64,000 nucleotides of DNA from Prescottella sp. R16 (GTDB taxonomy: Bacteria; Actinomycetota; Actinomycetes; Mycobacteriales; Mycobacteriaceae), in NCBI RefSeq assembly GCF_030656875.1, contig NZ_CP130943.1:4030001-4094000 (forward strand). Direction: 5' to 3'. The notes under the pieces are model-generated. The model ran no database searches, had not been told where the DNA came from, and was given only the letters and a program-made list of their open reading frames with translations. A program made the position numbers and the translations under genes. Shown piece after piece: positions 43,650-53,168 of the stretch; positions within the stretch are counted from its first letter, which is position 1; each line of letters starts with the position of its first letter.

Positions 43650-45479
43650 TCAGCCCAGGCGCTGCTTCAGTGCCTCGAACTCGTCGCGGACACCCGACGG
43701 CACCTTCTCGCCCAGGAATTCGAGCCACTCCTCGATGAGCGGGATCTCGGCCTTCCACTCGTCGACGTTCACTGCGAGGGCCTCGTTCACGTCGGCAGCG
43801 GCGACGTCGAGTCCGTCGAGGGTGAGGTCGGCGGCGGTCGGCACGAAACCGATCGGGGTGCTGACGGCGTCGGCCTTGTGCTCGATGCGATCGATGATCC
43901 ACTTGAGCACGCGGGAGTTCTCACCGAAACCGGGCCACAGGAAGCGGCCGTCGTCGCCACGACGGAACCAGTTCACGTAGAAGATCTTCGGGAGCTTCTC
44001 CGCGTCGGCGTTCTTGCCGAGGGTGATCCAGTGGTTGATGTAGTCACCGGCGTTGTAGCCGATGAACGGGAGCATCGCCATCGGGTCGCGGCGGACGGAA
44101 CCGACCTTGCCCTCGGCGGCGGCGGTCTGCTCGGACGACAGCGTCGCACCGAGGAAGGTGCCGTGCTGCCAGTCGAAGGCCTCGCTGACCAGGGGAACCG
44201 TGGTCTTGCGGCGGCCACCGAACAGGATCGCCGAGATCGGCACACCCTGCGGGTCGTCCCACTCGGGGGCGAGGATCGGGCACTGCGACATCGGGGTGCA
44301 GTAGCGCGAGTTGGGGTGGGCGGCCTTCTCGCCGGACTCGGGGGTCCAGTCGTTGCCCTTCCAATCGATGAGATGCTGCGGCTGGCCCTCGAGGCCCTCC
44401 CACCACACGTCTCCGTCGTCGGTCAGGCCGACGTTGGTGTACAGCGTGTTGCCGGCCTCGACCGTCTTCATGGCGTTCGGGTTGGACTCGTGGTTGGTGC
44501 CCGGCGCGACGCCGAAGAAACCGAACTCCGGGTTCACGGCGTACAGACGGCCGTCCTCACCGAAACGCATCCACGCGATGTCGTCGCCGAGGGTTTCGGC
44601 ACGCCAGCCGGGGATGGTCGGCTGGATCATCGCGAGGTTGGTCTTGCCACACGCCGACGGGAACGCGGCCGCGACGTAGTAGTTCTTGTTCTCCGGCGAG
44701 ATCAGCTTGAGGATCAGCATGTGCTCGGCCAGCCAGCCCTCGTCGTGGGCCATGGCCGACGCGATGCGCAGCGAGTAGCACTTCTTGCCGAGCAGGGCGT
44801 TGCCGCCGTAGCCGGAACCGTAGGACCAGATCTCGCGGTCCTCGGGGAAGTGGGTGATGTACTTCGTGTCGTTGCACGGCCACGGGACGTCCGCCTGGCC
44901 GTCGGCCAGCGGGGCACCCACCGAGTGCAGGGCCTTCACGAACGGGCGGTCGGTGCCCATCTTGTCGAGCGCGGCCTGGCCCATGCGGGTCATGATGCGC
45001 ATCGACACGACGACGTACTCGGAGTCGGTGATCTCGACGCCCAGCTTCGGGTCGTCGGCGCCGAGCGGGCCCATGCAGAACGGCACCACGTACATGGTGC
45101 GGCCACGCATCGAGCCCCGGTACAGCTCGGTCATGATGCCGCGCATCTCGGCCGGGTCCATCCAGTTGTTGGTGGGGCCGGCGTCGATCTCGTTGCGCGA
45201 GCAGATGTAGGTGCGCGACTCGACACGCGCGACATCCGACGGGTCGGAGTTGCCGACGAACGAGTTCGGTTTCTTCTCGTCGTTGAGGCGGGTGAACGTG
45301 CCGGCCTCGACGAGCTTGGTGGTCAGACGGTCCCACTCCTCGTCGGAACCGTCGGCGAAAACGACACGGTCGGGCTGCGTCAGCTCGGCCACCTCGCGAA
45401 CCCAGGCGAGCAGCTCTGCATGCTCAGTGGGAAGCGTGTCGTCAGTTCCGTTCAGACCGGGGATGGTCGCTGAGGTCAT
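43650..45479 (-). CDS. pckG: Phosphoenolpyruvate carboxykinase (GTP)
   Basis: 609 residues, full length for the GTP-dependent enzyme. The kinase loop FPSACGKTN (273-281, with C277) is the PEPCK signature; [38 protein letters not shown] and [12 protein letters not shown] are further family blocks. It converts oxaloacetate and GTP to PEP at the start of gluconeogenesis, needed for growth on lipids or steroids, which fits the beta-oxidation genes here. ATG 45479 follows AGGAGAGTTTG. Upstream frames to 45641 are not supported. Confidence 0.95.
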   Translation of the reverse strand: MTSATIPGLNGTDDTLPTEHAELLAWVREVAELTQPDRVVFADGSDEEWDRLTTKLVEAGTFTRLNDEKKPNSFVGNSDPSDVARVESRTYICSRNEIDAGPTNNWMDPAEMRGIMTELYRGSMRGRTMYVVPFCMGPLGADDPKLGVEITDSEYVVVSMRIMTRMGQAALDKMGTDRPFVKALHSVGAPLADGQADVPWPCNDTKYITHFPEDREIWSYGSGYGGNALLGKKCYSLRIASAMAHDEGWLAEHMLILKLISPENKNYYVAAAFPSACGKTNLAMIQPTIPGWRAETLGDDIAWMRFGEDGRLYAVNPEFGFFGVAPGTNHESNPNAMKTVEAGNTLYTNVGLTDDGDVWWEGLEGQPQHLIDWKGNDWTPESGEKAAHPNSRYCTPMSQCPILAPEWDDPQGVPISAILFGGRRKTTVPLVSEAFDWQHGTFLGATLSSEQTAAAEGKVGSVRRDPMAMLPFIGYNAGDYINHWITLGKNADAEKLPKIFYVNWFRRGDDGRFLWPGFGENSRVLKWIIDRIEHKADAVSTPIGFVPTAADLTLDGLDVAAADVNEALAVNVDEWKAEIPLIEEWLEFLGEKVPSGVRDEFEALKQRLG

Positions 45480-45775
45480 CAAACTCTCCTGGGGTGGGGC
45501 CGGGAACCGGATCGACCACGACAGCCCCCGCATGATGATGGGGCCGCTGGCTCGAACCGACTTCCCCCTCTCTGCGGGGAGCAGCCCGCCCACTCCGCAT
45601 GCCGCCCGCGTATGTCTCCGCGGACAACGAACGAAGGACACGGGTGCCGGGTGTCCTGTCCATAGAGGTTAACGCCGCGCGTCGCCCTAGGGGGAACCGG
45701 GTGTCGTCGGATCGGTCACATGAACGATTCAGAGCGTCCCGGCTGGCGATATCGGCAGCTCACCCACCGATTCGG
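45480..45775. other. Promoter region and leader of pckG
   Basis: 296 bases between the pckG start and the end of the DxDGD-repeat gene, both leftward. It must hold the pckG promoter and probably the end of the upstream operon. A less GC-rich patch at about 45660-45680 (GTTAACG) could be promoter sequence. No strong terminator hairpin was found, so read-through from the GTPase operon into pckG is possible. Confidence 0.4.
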
Positions 45776-46081
45776 TCAGGCGTCCAGACGGCCGTCATCG
45801 ACGCGTTCCCACCGGTGGCCGCCGTCGGCGTCCCGATGGAACTCCCAGGCCGTGTATCCGGTGTCGCCGCCGACGATCGTGACGTGGTCGGCGTCCCCGT
45901 CGCCGTCGATGTCGGTCGAGACGATCACGGTGTCGTCCGTCTCGAACGTGACGGTGTCGAGGATGCCGTCTCCGTCGATGTCGTGCTGGAGTTCCGTCAG
46001 GTGCACCGCGTCCGCATCGACGCCGAAGGTGTCGGGGTCGAGGTGCGGCAGACCGCCCGCCAGTTCGTCCGTCGTGATCAT
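45776..46081 (-). CDS. Small DxDGD-repeat (EF-hand-like) protein
   Basis: 101 residues, very acidic, without signal peptide. Two short segments, DIDGDGILDTV and DIDGDGDADHV, look like calcium-binding dockerin/EF-hand loops separated by a strand (TFETDDTVIVST). The protein ends with WEFHRDADGGHRWERVD. I do not recognise the family with certainty. ATG 46081 has a GGGAG site and overlaps the stop of the upstream gene (ATGA), which indicates coupled translation with the degenerate-GTPase gene. A calcium or other cation role is inferred from the loops only. Confidence 0.65.
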   Translation of the reverse strand: MITTDELAGGLPHLDPDTFGVDADAVHLTELQHDIDGDGILDTVTFETDDTVIVSTDIDGDGDADHVTIVGGDTGYTAWEFHRDADGGHRWERVDDGRLDA

Positions 46082-47544
46082 GATGTCTCCCGTTCGGGCC
46101 GCACAGCTGTCGTCACGGGGTTGGACGCACCGCAACCCTCCCCGGTTCCGTCGGTCGCGCGGGAACCTCCGAGGGCCTCGAGGATCCCGGTGAGCACTCC
46201 ACGGTCCCGCTCGCACGAACCGATCCGTCCGCTGCGCTGCGTCGCGAGCCGGCGGAGGTCCGCGTCGACGACGGCGAGTTCCTCGTCGGCGGTGAGAGTG
46301 GCGGCCCGTCCGTCGGCGAGAATGCGGGCACCGATCGCCGCCTCCGTCGCCAGGAGACGGCCCAGGACCCGCTGCTCGAGCCGGGCCCGCAGGTGCGCCG
46401 TGGTCTCGGACGCCCACTGCCGCACGTGTGCGCGGTCCGCGACCAGCCGGCGTGACCGAGCGATCCACCACGCAGCCGCCCCACCGAGCGCCAGCGTGAC
46501 CGGCACCGTCGCCATGTCCAGGGCCGGGACCAGCGCTATCGGCGCCACCGCGAGCCGTCCCAGCCCCACTCCGGCCGAGGCCCCGACGATCACCATCACC
46601 CGATCCTCGACACCCCGGTACCGCGGCTCGGGGGTGTCCGGGCGCGGTTCGGCGGGCGGCGGCGCGACCGGCGGCAGCTCCGGCACCCCGGCCGCGGCAG
46701 CGAGGTCGGCGAGCCGCCGGGACACCGCGGTGTCGACGTCGGCGACCGCGGCCTCCGCCAGCTCCGCCATCCGGTCCGGGAAGTCGTGCAGTTCTCCTCG
46801 TCCGGCGCGGTCGATGTCGGCGCGGGCGGCCGCCCCGACCGCCCGCGCCCGCACCCCGGCGTCGTGGAGCAGGTCCACGCGGGCGAGTTGCACCTGCGCC
46901 CGCAGCTCCGCGGACCGTTCGACACGGCCGCCGTCGCGGGCGGCGACGATCCGGGCACGCCGGGACCGCAGTGCGGAGGTCGGGGCGTCGTCGCCGGCCC
47001 GCAACGCGGCCGCGGTCTCGGTGATGCGTCGGCAGGTCCGCTCGAGCAGGGTCGCGGCGGCGCGGCGACGGTTCCGGTCGGCGGTCGCCCCCGGATCTGC
47101 GGACAGGGCCTCGGACACGGCCCGGCGCACCTCCGCCACGTCGTCGAGCACCTGCGCGGACGCGAATCGCGAACTGTGCGCCCGGATCAGGTCCTCGTCG
47201 CGACGTCGCACGTCCTGTCGTCCCGGCTCGCCGGTCCCGGTGAGCACGAAGATCACCCGTTCGACGCCGTCCGCGGCCGCATCGAGCGCGGCCAACTCGT
47301 CGCGCCCGAGGACGGATGCACCGTCGAGCACCAGCACGACGGCGGCGGCACCGTCCGGGGCGTCGACCACGTCACCTGCACCGGCCAGCGCGCCGTGGAC
47401 CGGGGCGGCGTCGATGCCGCGTACGGCGACGACGTGCACTCCTCGACTCTCCGACGGCAGACCGCGCCACCGGTGCAGACCGGCCGGATCCCAACGTTCG
47501 ACGACCCGCTGCGCGTCGGGCGGGAACCACGACGGCGCCGTCAC
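46078..47544 (-). CDS. Membrane protein with degenerate GTPase-like N-terminus (Rv0210 position)
   Basis: 488 residues. The first 130 residues alternate strands and helices like a small GTPase (VHVVAVRGIDAA, AAVVLVLDGASVLG, ERVIFVLTGTGEPG) but lack a Walker A lysine and a NKxD motif. A long helical region follows (about 150-290), then two adjacent membrane helices at about 315-355 and a C-terminal coiled region. This resembles dynamin-like or GTPase-partner membrane proteins. It is coupled at both ends (4-base overlaps) to a true GTPase gene and the DxDGD gene. Size and place fit Rv0210, which is uncharacterised as far as I recall. Confidence 0.6.
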   Translation of the reverse strand: MTAPSWFPPDAQRVVERWDPAGLHRWRGLPSESRGVHVVAVRGIDAAPVHGALAGAGDVVDAPDGAAAVVLVLDGASVLGRDELAALDAAADGVERVIFVLTGTGEPGRQDVRRRDEDLIRAHSSRFASAQVLDDVAEVRRAVSEALSADPGATADRNRRRAAATLLERTCRRITETAAALRAGDDAPTSALRSRRARIVAARDGGRVERSAELRAQVQLARVDLLHDAGVRARAVGAAARADIDRAGRGELHDFPDRMAELAEAAVADVDTAVSRRLADLAAAAGVPELPPVAPPPAEPRPDTPEPRYRGVEDRVMVIVGASAGVGLGRLAVAPIALVPALDMATVPVTLALGGAAAWWIARSRRLVADRAHVRQWASETTAHLRARLEQRVLGRLLATEAAIGARILADGRAATLTADEELAVVDADLRRLATQRSGRIGSCERDRGVLTGILEALGGSRATDGTGEGCGASNPVTTAVRPERETS

Positions 47545-48233
47545 GACCGCACCGGCCGGGCCGCGAGGTCGCGGCGGCGACGGTCGGCGCCGCCGGTGCC
47601 GAGCACCGTGGCTGCGTCGGCGCGCAGCCGGGCGGCCTCGTCGCTGCGCAGATAGTTTTCGAGTACGCCCCGGTCCGGGCCGCGGGCCGCGGCCTCCGCG
47701 AGCAGGGTCAGCGCGGATCGGCTACGGCGGGCCCGGACCGTCCGGATCGCGGTGTCGACGGCCGCCCGTACCCGTTCCCGGCCGTCCTCGCCGCCGCCCC
47801 GCTCGAGCGCGACGAGCGGCAGCGTCGGCACCCCGGTCCCGGTTTCGGTTTCGACGGCGATCCGGGTGGCCTCCGCCCACGACGGTTGCAGGTCCGCTTT
47901 GTTCACGACCGCCACCGTGCTCCCGTCGGGTGCGGCCGCCAGCGCCGCGATGTCGGGGGTGCGCGGCGGACCGGACAGCACGTAGACGACCACGTCGCCG
48001 TCGAGGACCGGATCGTCGCCGCCGGGCGCGTCCACCGGCGTCGTGTCGACCGGTGACATGTCGACAGTGTCCCACCCCGCCCGTTCGAGCAGTCGCACCA
48101 CCGAACTGCGGCCGACACCGGCCCGTCCGGCGACCTGGATCCGGATCGGCGCCGCGAGATCCGACACCGCCTGCCACGCCGCACCGCCGACGTCGGAACC
48201 GACGCGATGCAGCAGTTCGAATGTCCCCACCAC
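47541..48233 (-). CDS. Small P-loop GTPase (Rv0209 position)
   Basis: 230 residues from GTG 48233, which follows GGGGGAG. The Walker A/G1 motif is GRAGVGRSS (36-44). A G3-like region is VVVYVLSGP, and the G4 guanine-binding motif NKADL (VAVVNKADLQPSW) is intact, so GTP binding is likely. The C-terminal third is helical and Arg-rich. It overlaps the next gene by 4 bases. The pairing of an intact GTPase with a degenerate membrane-bound partner suggests a membrane-associated complex of unknown function. Frames extending further upstream have no ribosome site. Confidence 0.7.
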   Translation of the reverse strand: MVGTFELLHRVGSDVGGAAWQAVSDLAAPIRIQVAGRAGVGRSSVVRLLERAGWDTVDMSPVDTTPVDAPGGDDPVLDGDVVVYVLSGPPRTPDIAALAAAPDGSTVAVVNKADLQPSWAEATRIAVETETGTGVPTLPLVALERGGGEDGRERVRAAVDTAIRTVRARRSRSALTLLAEAAARGPDRGVLENYLRSDEAARLRADAATVLGTGGADRRRRDLAARPVRS

Positions 48234-48443
48234 TGTGTTCTCCCCCGCTTTCCCCCCTGGACCGTGACCGGCGACGCCGAACCCCTCGGCGTCCGGCCCC
48301 GGGCCCCGGGAATGCCGCCACCAGCAATGATGCCGCGGAACCATGGCACGGAACGGCCGAATCGGACCGAAACGTCCAGATTATCGGCCGTTTTTCACTG
48401 CCCGAGTCGGCCCGCACTCGCCGACATACGTGACAATGGTGCG

Positions 48444-49196
48444 GTGAACCACCCCGACCAGGACACATCGACCGAGCCGAGCACCGAGTCCGGCACCATT
48501 TCCCGAGACGAATCCGAAAAGGGGTCGCGGCTGTATCCGCGGGTCACCAGTTTCCGCTCCCGCCGCGGTTCACTCACCGAACCGCAGCAGGCCGCGTGGG
48601 ATCGGCAGTGGCCGCAGATCGGCCGGGACGTCGGGGACGACCTGATCGATACGACGGCGTGGTTCGGCCGGGAGGCTCCGCTGATCGTCGAGATCGGCTC
48701 CGGCACCGGTACCGCGACGGCCGCGATGGCGAAGGCCGAGCCGCACGTGAACCTGATCGCCGTCGAGGTGTACCGGCCGGGTCTGGCGCAGCTGCTGCAA
48801 CTCGTCGAACGCAACGAACTGTCGAACGTGCGGGTGCTGCGCGGCGACGCCGTCGAGGTGCTCGAGCACATGGTGGCGCCGGAATCCCTGACCGGGGTGC
48901 GAGTGTTCTTCCCCGATCCGTGGCCCAAGGCCCGGCACCACAAGCGCCGGCTGCTGCAGGCGCCGACGTTCGCGTTGATCGCGAGCCGGTTGAAGCCGGG
49001 CGGCGTGTTGCACGTCGCGACGGATCACGCCGAGTACGCGGAGGCCATCCGCGAGGCCGGTGACGCGGAACCGCTGCTCACCGAACTGGACTGGGAGTCG
49101 CCGATGACGCACGAGCGGCCGGTGACGAAGTTCGAGGACAAAGCGCACAAGGTGGGAAGCACCATCACGGAACTCATTTGGGGGAAGATCAAGTAA
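48444..49196 (+). CDS. trmB: tRNA (guanine-N7)-methyltransferase TrmB
   Basis: 250 residues from GTG 48444. SAM motif IVEIGSGTGTATAAMA, then NLIAVEVYRPGLAQLL and the TrmB signature VRVFFPDPWPKARHHKRRLLQ and VATDHAEYAE. It makes m7G46 in the variable loop of tRNAs. A basic, disordered N-terminus of about 40 residues is extra compared with E. coli TrmB. The stop overlaps the NYN-domain gene start by one base (TAATG), and mmpL3 follows 11 bases after that, so the three form one transcription unit, as in mycobacteria. Confidence 0.93.
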   Translation: MNHPDQDTSTEPSTESGTISRDESEKGSRLYPRVTSFRSRRGSLTEPQQAAWDRQWPQIGRDVGDDLIDTTAWFGREAPLIVEIGSGTGTATAAMAKAEPHVNLIAVEVYRPGLAQLLQLVERNELSNVRVLRGDAVEVLEHMVAPESLTGVRVFFPDPWPKARHHKRRLLQAPTFALIASRLKPGGVLHVATDHAEYAEAIREAGDAEPLLTELDWESPMTHERPVTKFEDKAHKVGSTITELIWGKIK

Positions 49197-49852
49197 TGAG
49201 TCTCAGTGAAGGCGGCAACAACCCGGACACCGCGCGGCACAAGCGAGTGCTGCTGGTGTGGGACGCCCCGAACCTCGACATGGGACTGGGGGCGATCCTC
49301 GGCGGCCGTCCCACGGCCGCGTACCGCCCGCGATTCGACGCCCTGGGCCGCTGGCTGCTGTCGCGTACCGCGGAACTGTCGGCGACCGAGTCGGCGACGC
49401 TCGAGCCCGAGGCGACGGTGTTCACCAACATCGCCCCCGGCAGCGCCGACGTCGTCCGTCCGTGGGTCGAAGCGCTGCGCAACGTGGGTTTCGCAGTGTT
49501 CGCCAAGCCCAAGGTGGAGGAGGACAGCGACGTCGACTCCGACATGCTCCACCACATCGCGTTGCGTCGTGGTGAGGGGCTGGCCGGTGTCATGGTCGCG
49601 TCCGCCGACGGTCAGGCGTTCCGGGAGCCGTTGGAGGACATCGCCGCGACCGGTGTGCCCGTGCAGGTGCTCGGGTTCCGAGAGCACGCGAGCTGGGCGG
49701 TCTCCTCGGAGGTCCTCGAGTTCGTCGACCTCGAAGACATTCCGGGCGTGTTCCGGGAGCCGCTGCCGCGGGTGAGCCTCGAGTCGCTGCCCGACGAGGG
49801 TGCCTGGCTGCAGCCGTTCCGTCCATTGTCCGCGTTGCTCGTCAGTCGCTGA
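49196..49852 (+). CDS. NYN (PIN-like) domain protein, Rv0207c-like
   Basis: 218 residues. The N-terminal strand with the first acid, RVLLVWDAPNLDMG, then DVDSDMLHHIA and LAGVMVASADGQAF supply the acidic residues of a NYN/PIN nuclease-like fold. Such domains cut or bind RNA, or act as scaffolds. The gene sits between trmB and mmpL3 with one-base and 11-base junctions, an order kept in mycobacteria, where its function is unknown to me. ATG 49196 is preceded by GGGGGAAG; an in-frame ATG at 49178 would start inside trmB. Confidence 0.8.
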   Translation: MSLSEGGNNPDTARHKRVLLVWDAPNLDMGLGAILGGRPTAAYRPRFDALGRWLLSRTAELSATESATLEPEATVFTNIAPGSADVVRPWVEALRNVGFAVFAKPKVEEDSDVDSDMLHHIALRRGEGLAGVMVASADGQAFREPLEDIAATGVPVQVLGFREHASWAVSSEVLEFVDLEDIPGVFREPLPRVSLESLPDEGAWLQPFRPLSALLVSR

Positions 49853-49863
49853 GGAGTCCACAC

Positions 49864-52428
49864 GTGTTCGCTCGCTGGGGAGATCTGGTCTACCGGGCCC
49901 GGTTCACCGTCATCGCGGTCATGGTCGCGGGTCTGTTGGCGCTGGGCGCCTACGGGTCCGGTCTGACCGATCACCTCAGTCAGAGCGGATGGGACGATCC
50001 CGGCTCGGAATCGGTGACGGCGGCGAAGCTCGCCGACGGCACGTTCGGCCGGGACACCGCCGGTGACGTCGTCGCGATGTACACCGCGCCGGACGGCAAG
50101 ACCGTCGACGATCCCGCGTTCAGCGCGAAGGTCTCGGACAGTCTGCAGCAGGTGCTGCAAGATCATCCCGATCAGATCGCGAAGATCAACGGCAGCTATT
50201 TCCCCATCCCGAGCACGCCGCGGTTGCCGGCCCTGGCCACCCCGGACCGGTCGCACGCGATCGCCAGTATCGCGTTGCAGGGTGACAACGACACCGCGAT
50301 CACCAACAATTTCCGGGCGGTGCGGGACGCGTTCGCGATCGACGGCGTCGAGGTGCAGCTGGCCGGCATGCAGCCGGTGGCGAGCGCCATCAACGACACG
50401 ATGGCCAACGACATCAAGCGCATGGAGTTGCTGGCGATCCCGGCGGTCGCGGTGCTGTTGTTCTTCGTGTTCGGTGGGGTGATCGCGGCGGCGCTGCCGC
50501 TGCTGACCGGTGGTCTGACGATTATCGGCGCCAACGGCATCGTCCGGGTCATCACCCATTTCACCGAGGTCAACGCGTTCGTGCAGTCGGTGGTGTCGCT
50601 GATCGGCCTGGGTCTGGCGATCGACTACGGCCTGTTCATGGTGAGCCGGTTCCGGGAGGAACTGGGCGACGGCTACGACACCCGCACCGCGGTGCGCCGC
50701 ACGGTCATGACGTCGGGCCGGACGGTGCTGTTCTCGGCGACGATGATCGCGGTGAGCTTGGGCGGGTTGATCCTGTTCCCGCAGGGCTTCCTCAAGTCGG
50801 TGGCGTACGGCTCGATCGCGACGGTGCTGCTGGCGGCGTTCACGTCGGTGACGGTGCTGCCGGCGGTCCTGAGCATCCTGGGCCGGCGGATCGACAAGTT
50901 CGGCCTGAAACGGTTCGGGCAGATCAAGTCGACCGAGGAGATCGAGGCCAGTTTCTGGGGCCGGCTGACCCGCTGGGTGATGCGGCACCCCCTCAAGGTG
51001 ACGATCCCGATCGTCGTGGGTCTGCTGCTGCTGATCATCCCGATGACGAACATCAAGTTCGGTGGCATCAACGAGGACTACCTGCCGCCGGACAATCCGA
51101 CGCGTGTCGCACAGGAACAGTTCGACGAGTTGTTCCCGGGCCAGCGCACCGAACCGGTCAAACTGGTCGTCGAGGGTGCCAGTGGCATGCAGGTCGGTCA
51201 GATCCTGCAGACGGCGAGCGCGGCCCCCGGCCTGGTGGAGAAGTTCACGATCACCGGTCCCGCGAAGGACGGCGTCCAGGTCCTCAAGGCGGGTCTGGTG
51301 GACCGCAACAACTCTGCCGAGACCATCGATTTCCTGCGGGCGATGCCGACCCCGGACGGTGCGACGGTGCTGGTGGGCGGCACTCCGGCGATCGAGCAGG
51401 ACAGTATCGCAGCCCTGCTCGACAATCTCCCCCTCATGATCGTCGTGGTCCTGACGATCACGACGCTGTTGATGTTCCTGGCGTTCGGGTCGATCGTGCT
51501 GCCGATCAAGGCGGTGCTGATGAGTGCGCTGGGCCTGGGCGCGACGCTCGGCATCCTCACGTGGATCTTCATCGACGGGAACGGGGCGGGGCTGCTGAAC
51601 TTCACGCCGGGGCCGATCACGTCACCGGTGCTGGTGTTGATCGTCGCGATCATCTACGGCCTGTCGATCGACTACGAGGTGTTCCTGCTCTCCCGTATGG
51701 TCGAGGCCCGCTCGCTGGGGGCGAGTACCACGGAGGCCATCCGGGTCGGTACCGCGCACACGGGCCGCATCATCACCGCCGCGGCGCTGATCCTCATCGT
51801 GGTCACCGGTGCGTTCGGTTTCTCCGAGCTGGTGATGATGAAGTACATCGCGTACGGCATGATCGCCGCTCTCGTCATCGACGCGACCCTGATCCGCATG
51901 TTCCTGGTGCCCGCGGTGATGAAGATGCTCGGCGACGACTGCTGGTGGGCGCCGGCGTGGATGAAGCGGATCCAGCAGAAGATCGGTCTCGGTGAGCCGG
52001 TCCTCGAGAGCGAACTCGTCGCCGACGACGTCCCTCAGGTCGCGACGGTCGGCAACGACCCCCTCACGCAGCCGATCCCGCGGATCTCGGCGGCGCCGCG
52101 GGCTCGCTCGGCGATCCGGCGGCCCAAGCCGAAACCGGCTCCGGCTCCGAAGCCTGCTCCCGAATCTCGTCCCGAACCGGCCCCGGCGCCCGCACAGCAG
52201 CGGATGTCGCGCGACGGTGACGGTGACGACGCGGCGTGGCTGGCCTCGCTGCGGGCACCGAACACGGGTGCGTCCCCGGCACCCGAACCGACACGGGCAC
52301 CCGAACCCACGCGGGCACCCGATCCCGACGATGCGGCGGGCCGTCATCGGACCGGCACCACGGACGTGTCGCTGAGCGTCGAGGAACTGCTCGCCCGGAT
52401 CGAGGAGGCGCGCCGGTCCGACGGCTGA
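49864..52428 (+). CDS. mmpL3: MmpL3, trehalose monomycolate flippase
   Basis: 854 residues from GTG 49864 behind TGAGGAG. It is an RND-type protein with 12 helices and two large external domains. The proton-relay Asp-Tyr pairs are intact: D254-Y255 in GLAIDYGLFMVSRF and D603-Y604 in GLSIDYEVFLLSRM. MmpL3 moves trehalose monomycolate across the inner membrane for the mycolate layer and is essential in mycobacteria. The cytosolic tail from about 710 on is Pro/Ala-rich and low-complexity, ending in a helix. PgfA, its partner in mycobacteria, is encoded in this window too. A hairpin covers the stop codon. Confidence 0.95.
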   Translation: MFARWGDLVYRARFTVIAVMVAGLLALGAYGSGLTDHLSQSGWDDPGSESVTAAKLADGTFGRDTAGDVVAMYTAPDGKTVDDPAFSAKVSDSLQQVLQDHPDQIAKINGSYFPIPSTPRLPALATPDRSHAIASIALQGDNDTAITNNFRAVRDAFAIDGVEVQLAGMQPVASAINDTMANDIKRMELLAIPAVAVLLFFVFGGVIAAALPLLTGGLTIIGANGIVRVITHFTEVNAFVQSVVSLIGLGLAIDYGLFMVSRFREELGDGYDTRTAVRRTVMTSGRTVLFSATMIAVSLGGLILFPQGFLKSVAYGSIATVLLAAFTSVTVLPAVLSILGRRIDKFGLKRFGQIKSTEEIEASFWGRLTRWVMRHPLKVTIPIVVGLLLLIIPMTNIKFGGINEDYLPPDNPTRVAQEQFDELFPGQRTEPVKLVVEGASGMQVGQILQTASAAPGLVEKFTITGPAKDGVQVLKAGLVDRNNSAETIDFLRAMPTPDGATVLVGGTPAIEQDSIAALLDNLPLMIVVVLTITTLLMFLAFGSIVLPIKAVLMSALGLGATLGILTWIFIDGNGAGLLNFTPGPITSPVLVLIVAIIYGLSIDYEVFLLSRMVEARSLGASTTEAIRVGTAHTGRIITAAALILIVVTGAFGFSELVMMKYIAYGMIAALVIDATLIRMFLVPAVMKMLGDDCWWAPAWMKRIQQKIGLGEPVLESELVADDVPQVATVGNDPLTQPIPRISAAPRARSAIRRPKPKPAPAPKPAPESRPEPAPAPAQQRMSRDGDGDDAAWLASLRAPNTGASPAPEPTRAPEPTRAPDPDDAAGRHRTGTTDVSLSVEELLARIEEARRSDG

Positions 52429-52442
52429 GTCCGTCGGACCGG
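52413..52442 (+). terminator. Terminator overlapping the mmpL3 stop codon
   Basis: Perfect 12-base stem (52413-52424 and 52431-52442) with loop CTGAGT. The loop contains the mmpL3 stop codon TGA, so the left arm encodes the last residues of the protein. Confidence 0.75.
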
Positions 52443-52511
52443 ATCGGGTCGAGGAATTCGCGGCGGGCCGATTCCCGGTCGCGGAGCAGGTCGGCGCGCC
52501 GGGGGGGACGT

Positions 52512-53153
52512 TCAGCCGAGCATGCGGCGCAGAGTGGTCCCGTACGAGTAGCGGGCGGTGATCGATCCGAAGCGGATGCGGCCGCGGGCGACGATGTGCA
52601 GTGGCCCGTAGGGCGGGCCGGTGCGGACCTTGTTGGACGTGGATCCGGCGACGGTGTCGATGTCGTTGAGGTCGGCGGTGGCCTCGGGCGGCAGGATCAG
52701 GGTGATGGAGCCGGCGGAGTCGTCGATGGTCAGGTGCACCACCTGGGTCTGCATGACGGCTTCGGTGAAATCGAGGGTGGTGCTGCCCATCCGGGTGTCG
52801 AGGTGCAGGGCGGGTGGCACGTGCCAGCGGCCCTTGCGGGTGATCGTGGACATGCGTCCACGGATGACGAGCGGCTGGCCACCGGGTGGGGCTGGAGTCG
52901 GGACGGGGGCGGGGGTCGCACCGGGAGCCGGGGTCGGCCCGGGGGCGGCGGCCAGGTAGCCGGGGGCGATCTGCATGCCCGGCAGGTCCACGACGACGGC
53001 GTTGAGTTCGCCGCGGGTCTTGGCGGCGAGGACGGTGTCCATCCGTTCGGTGAATTCGCCGAGGGAGAGCATGCCCTGCCCTACTGCGCGTTGGAGCAGT
53101 TCCCCGACGTGCTCCCGTTCGGCATCGGACACTCGCAGATCTCTCGCCTCCAT
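52512..53153 (-). CDS. DUF1707 domain protein
   Basis: 213 residues. The N-terminal DUF1707 helix bundle (LRVSDAEREHVGELLQRAVGQGMLSLGEFTERMDTVLAAKTRGEL, about 5-50) is followed by a Pro/Ala linker (72-95). The C-terminal beta-rich domain resembles LiaF-type cell-wall-stress proteins (LDTRMGSTTLDF, GSITLILPPEATADLNDIDTVAG, ARGRIRFGSITARY). No membrane helix is seen. The function of DUF1707 proteins is not established. The AI-2E-like gene precedes it in the opposite sense of the window only by position: it ends 16 bases before that gene's stop on the same strand. Confidence 0.75.
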   Translation of the reverse strand: MEARDLRVSDAEREHVGELLQRAVGQGMLSLGEFTERMDTVLAAKTRGELNAVVVDLPGMQIAPGYLAAAPGPTPAPGATPAPVPTPAPPGGQPLVIRGRMSTITRKGRWHVPPALHLDTRMGSTTLDFTEAVMQTQVVHLTIDDSAGSITLILPPEATADLNDIDTVAGSTSNKVRTGPPYGPLHIVARGRIRFGSITARYSYGTTLRRMLG

Positions 53154-53168
53154 GAGGGCAAGGATAGG

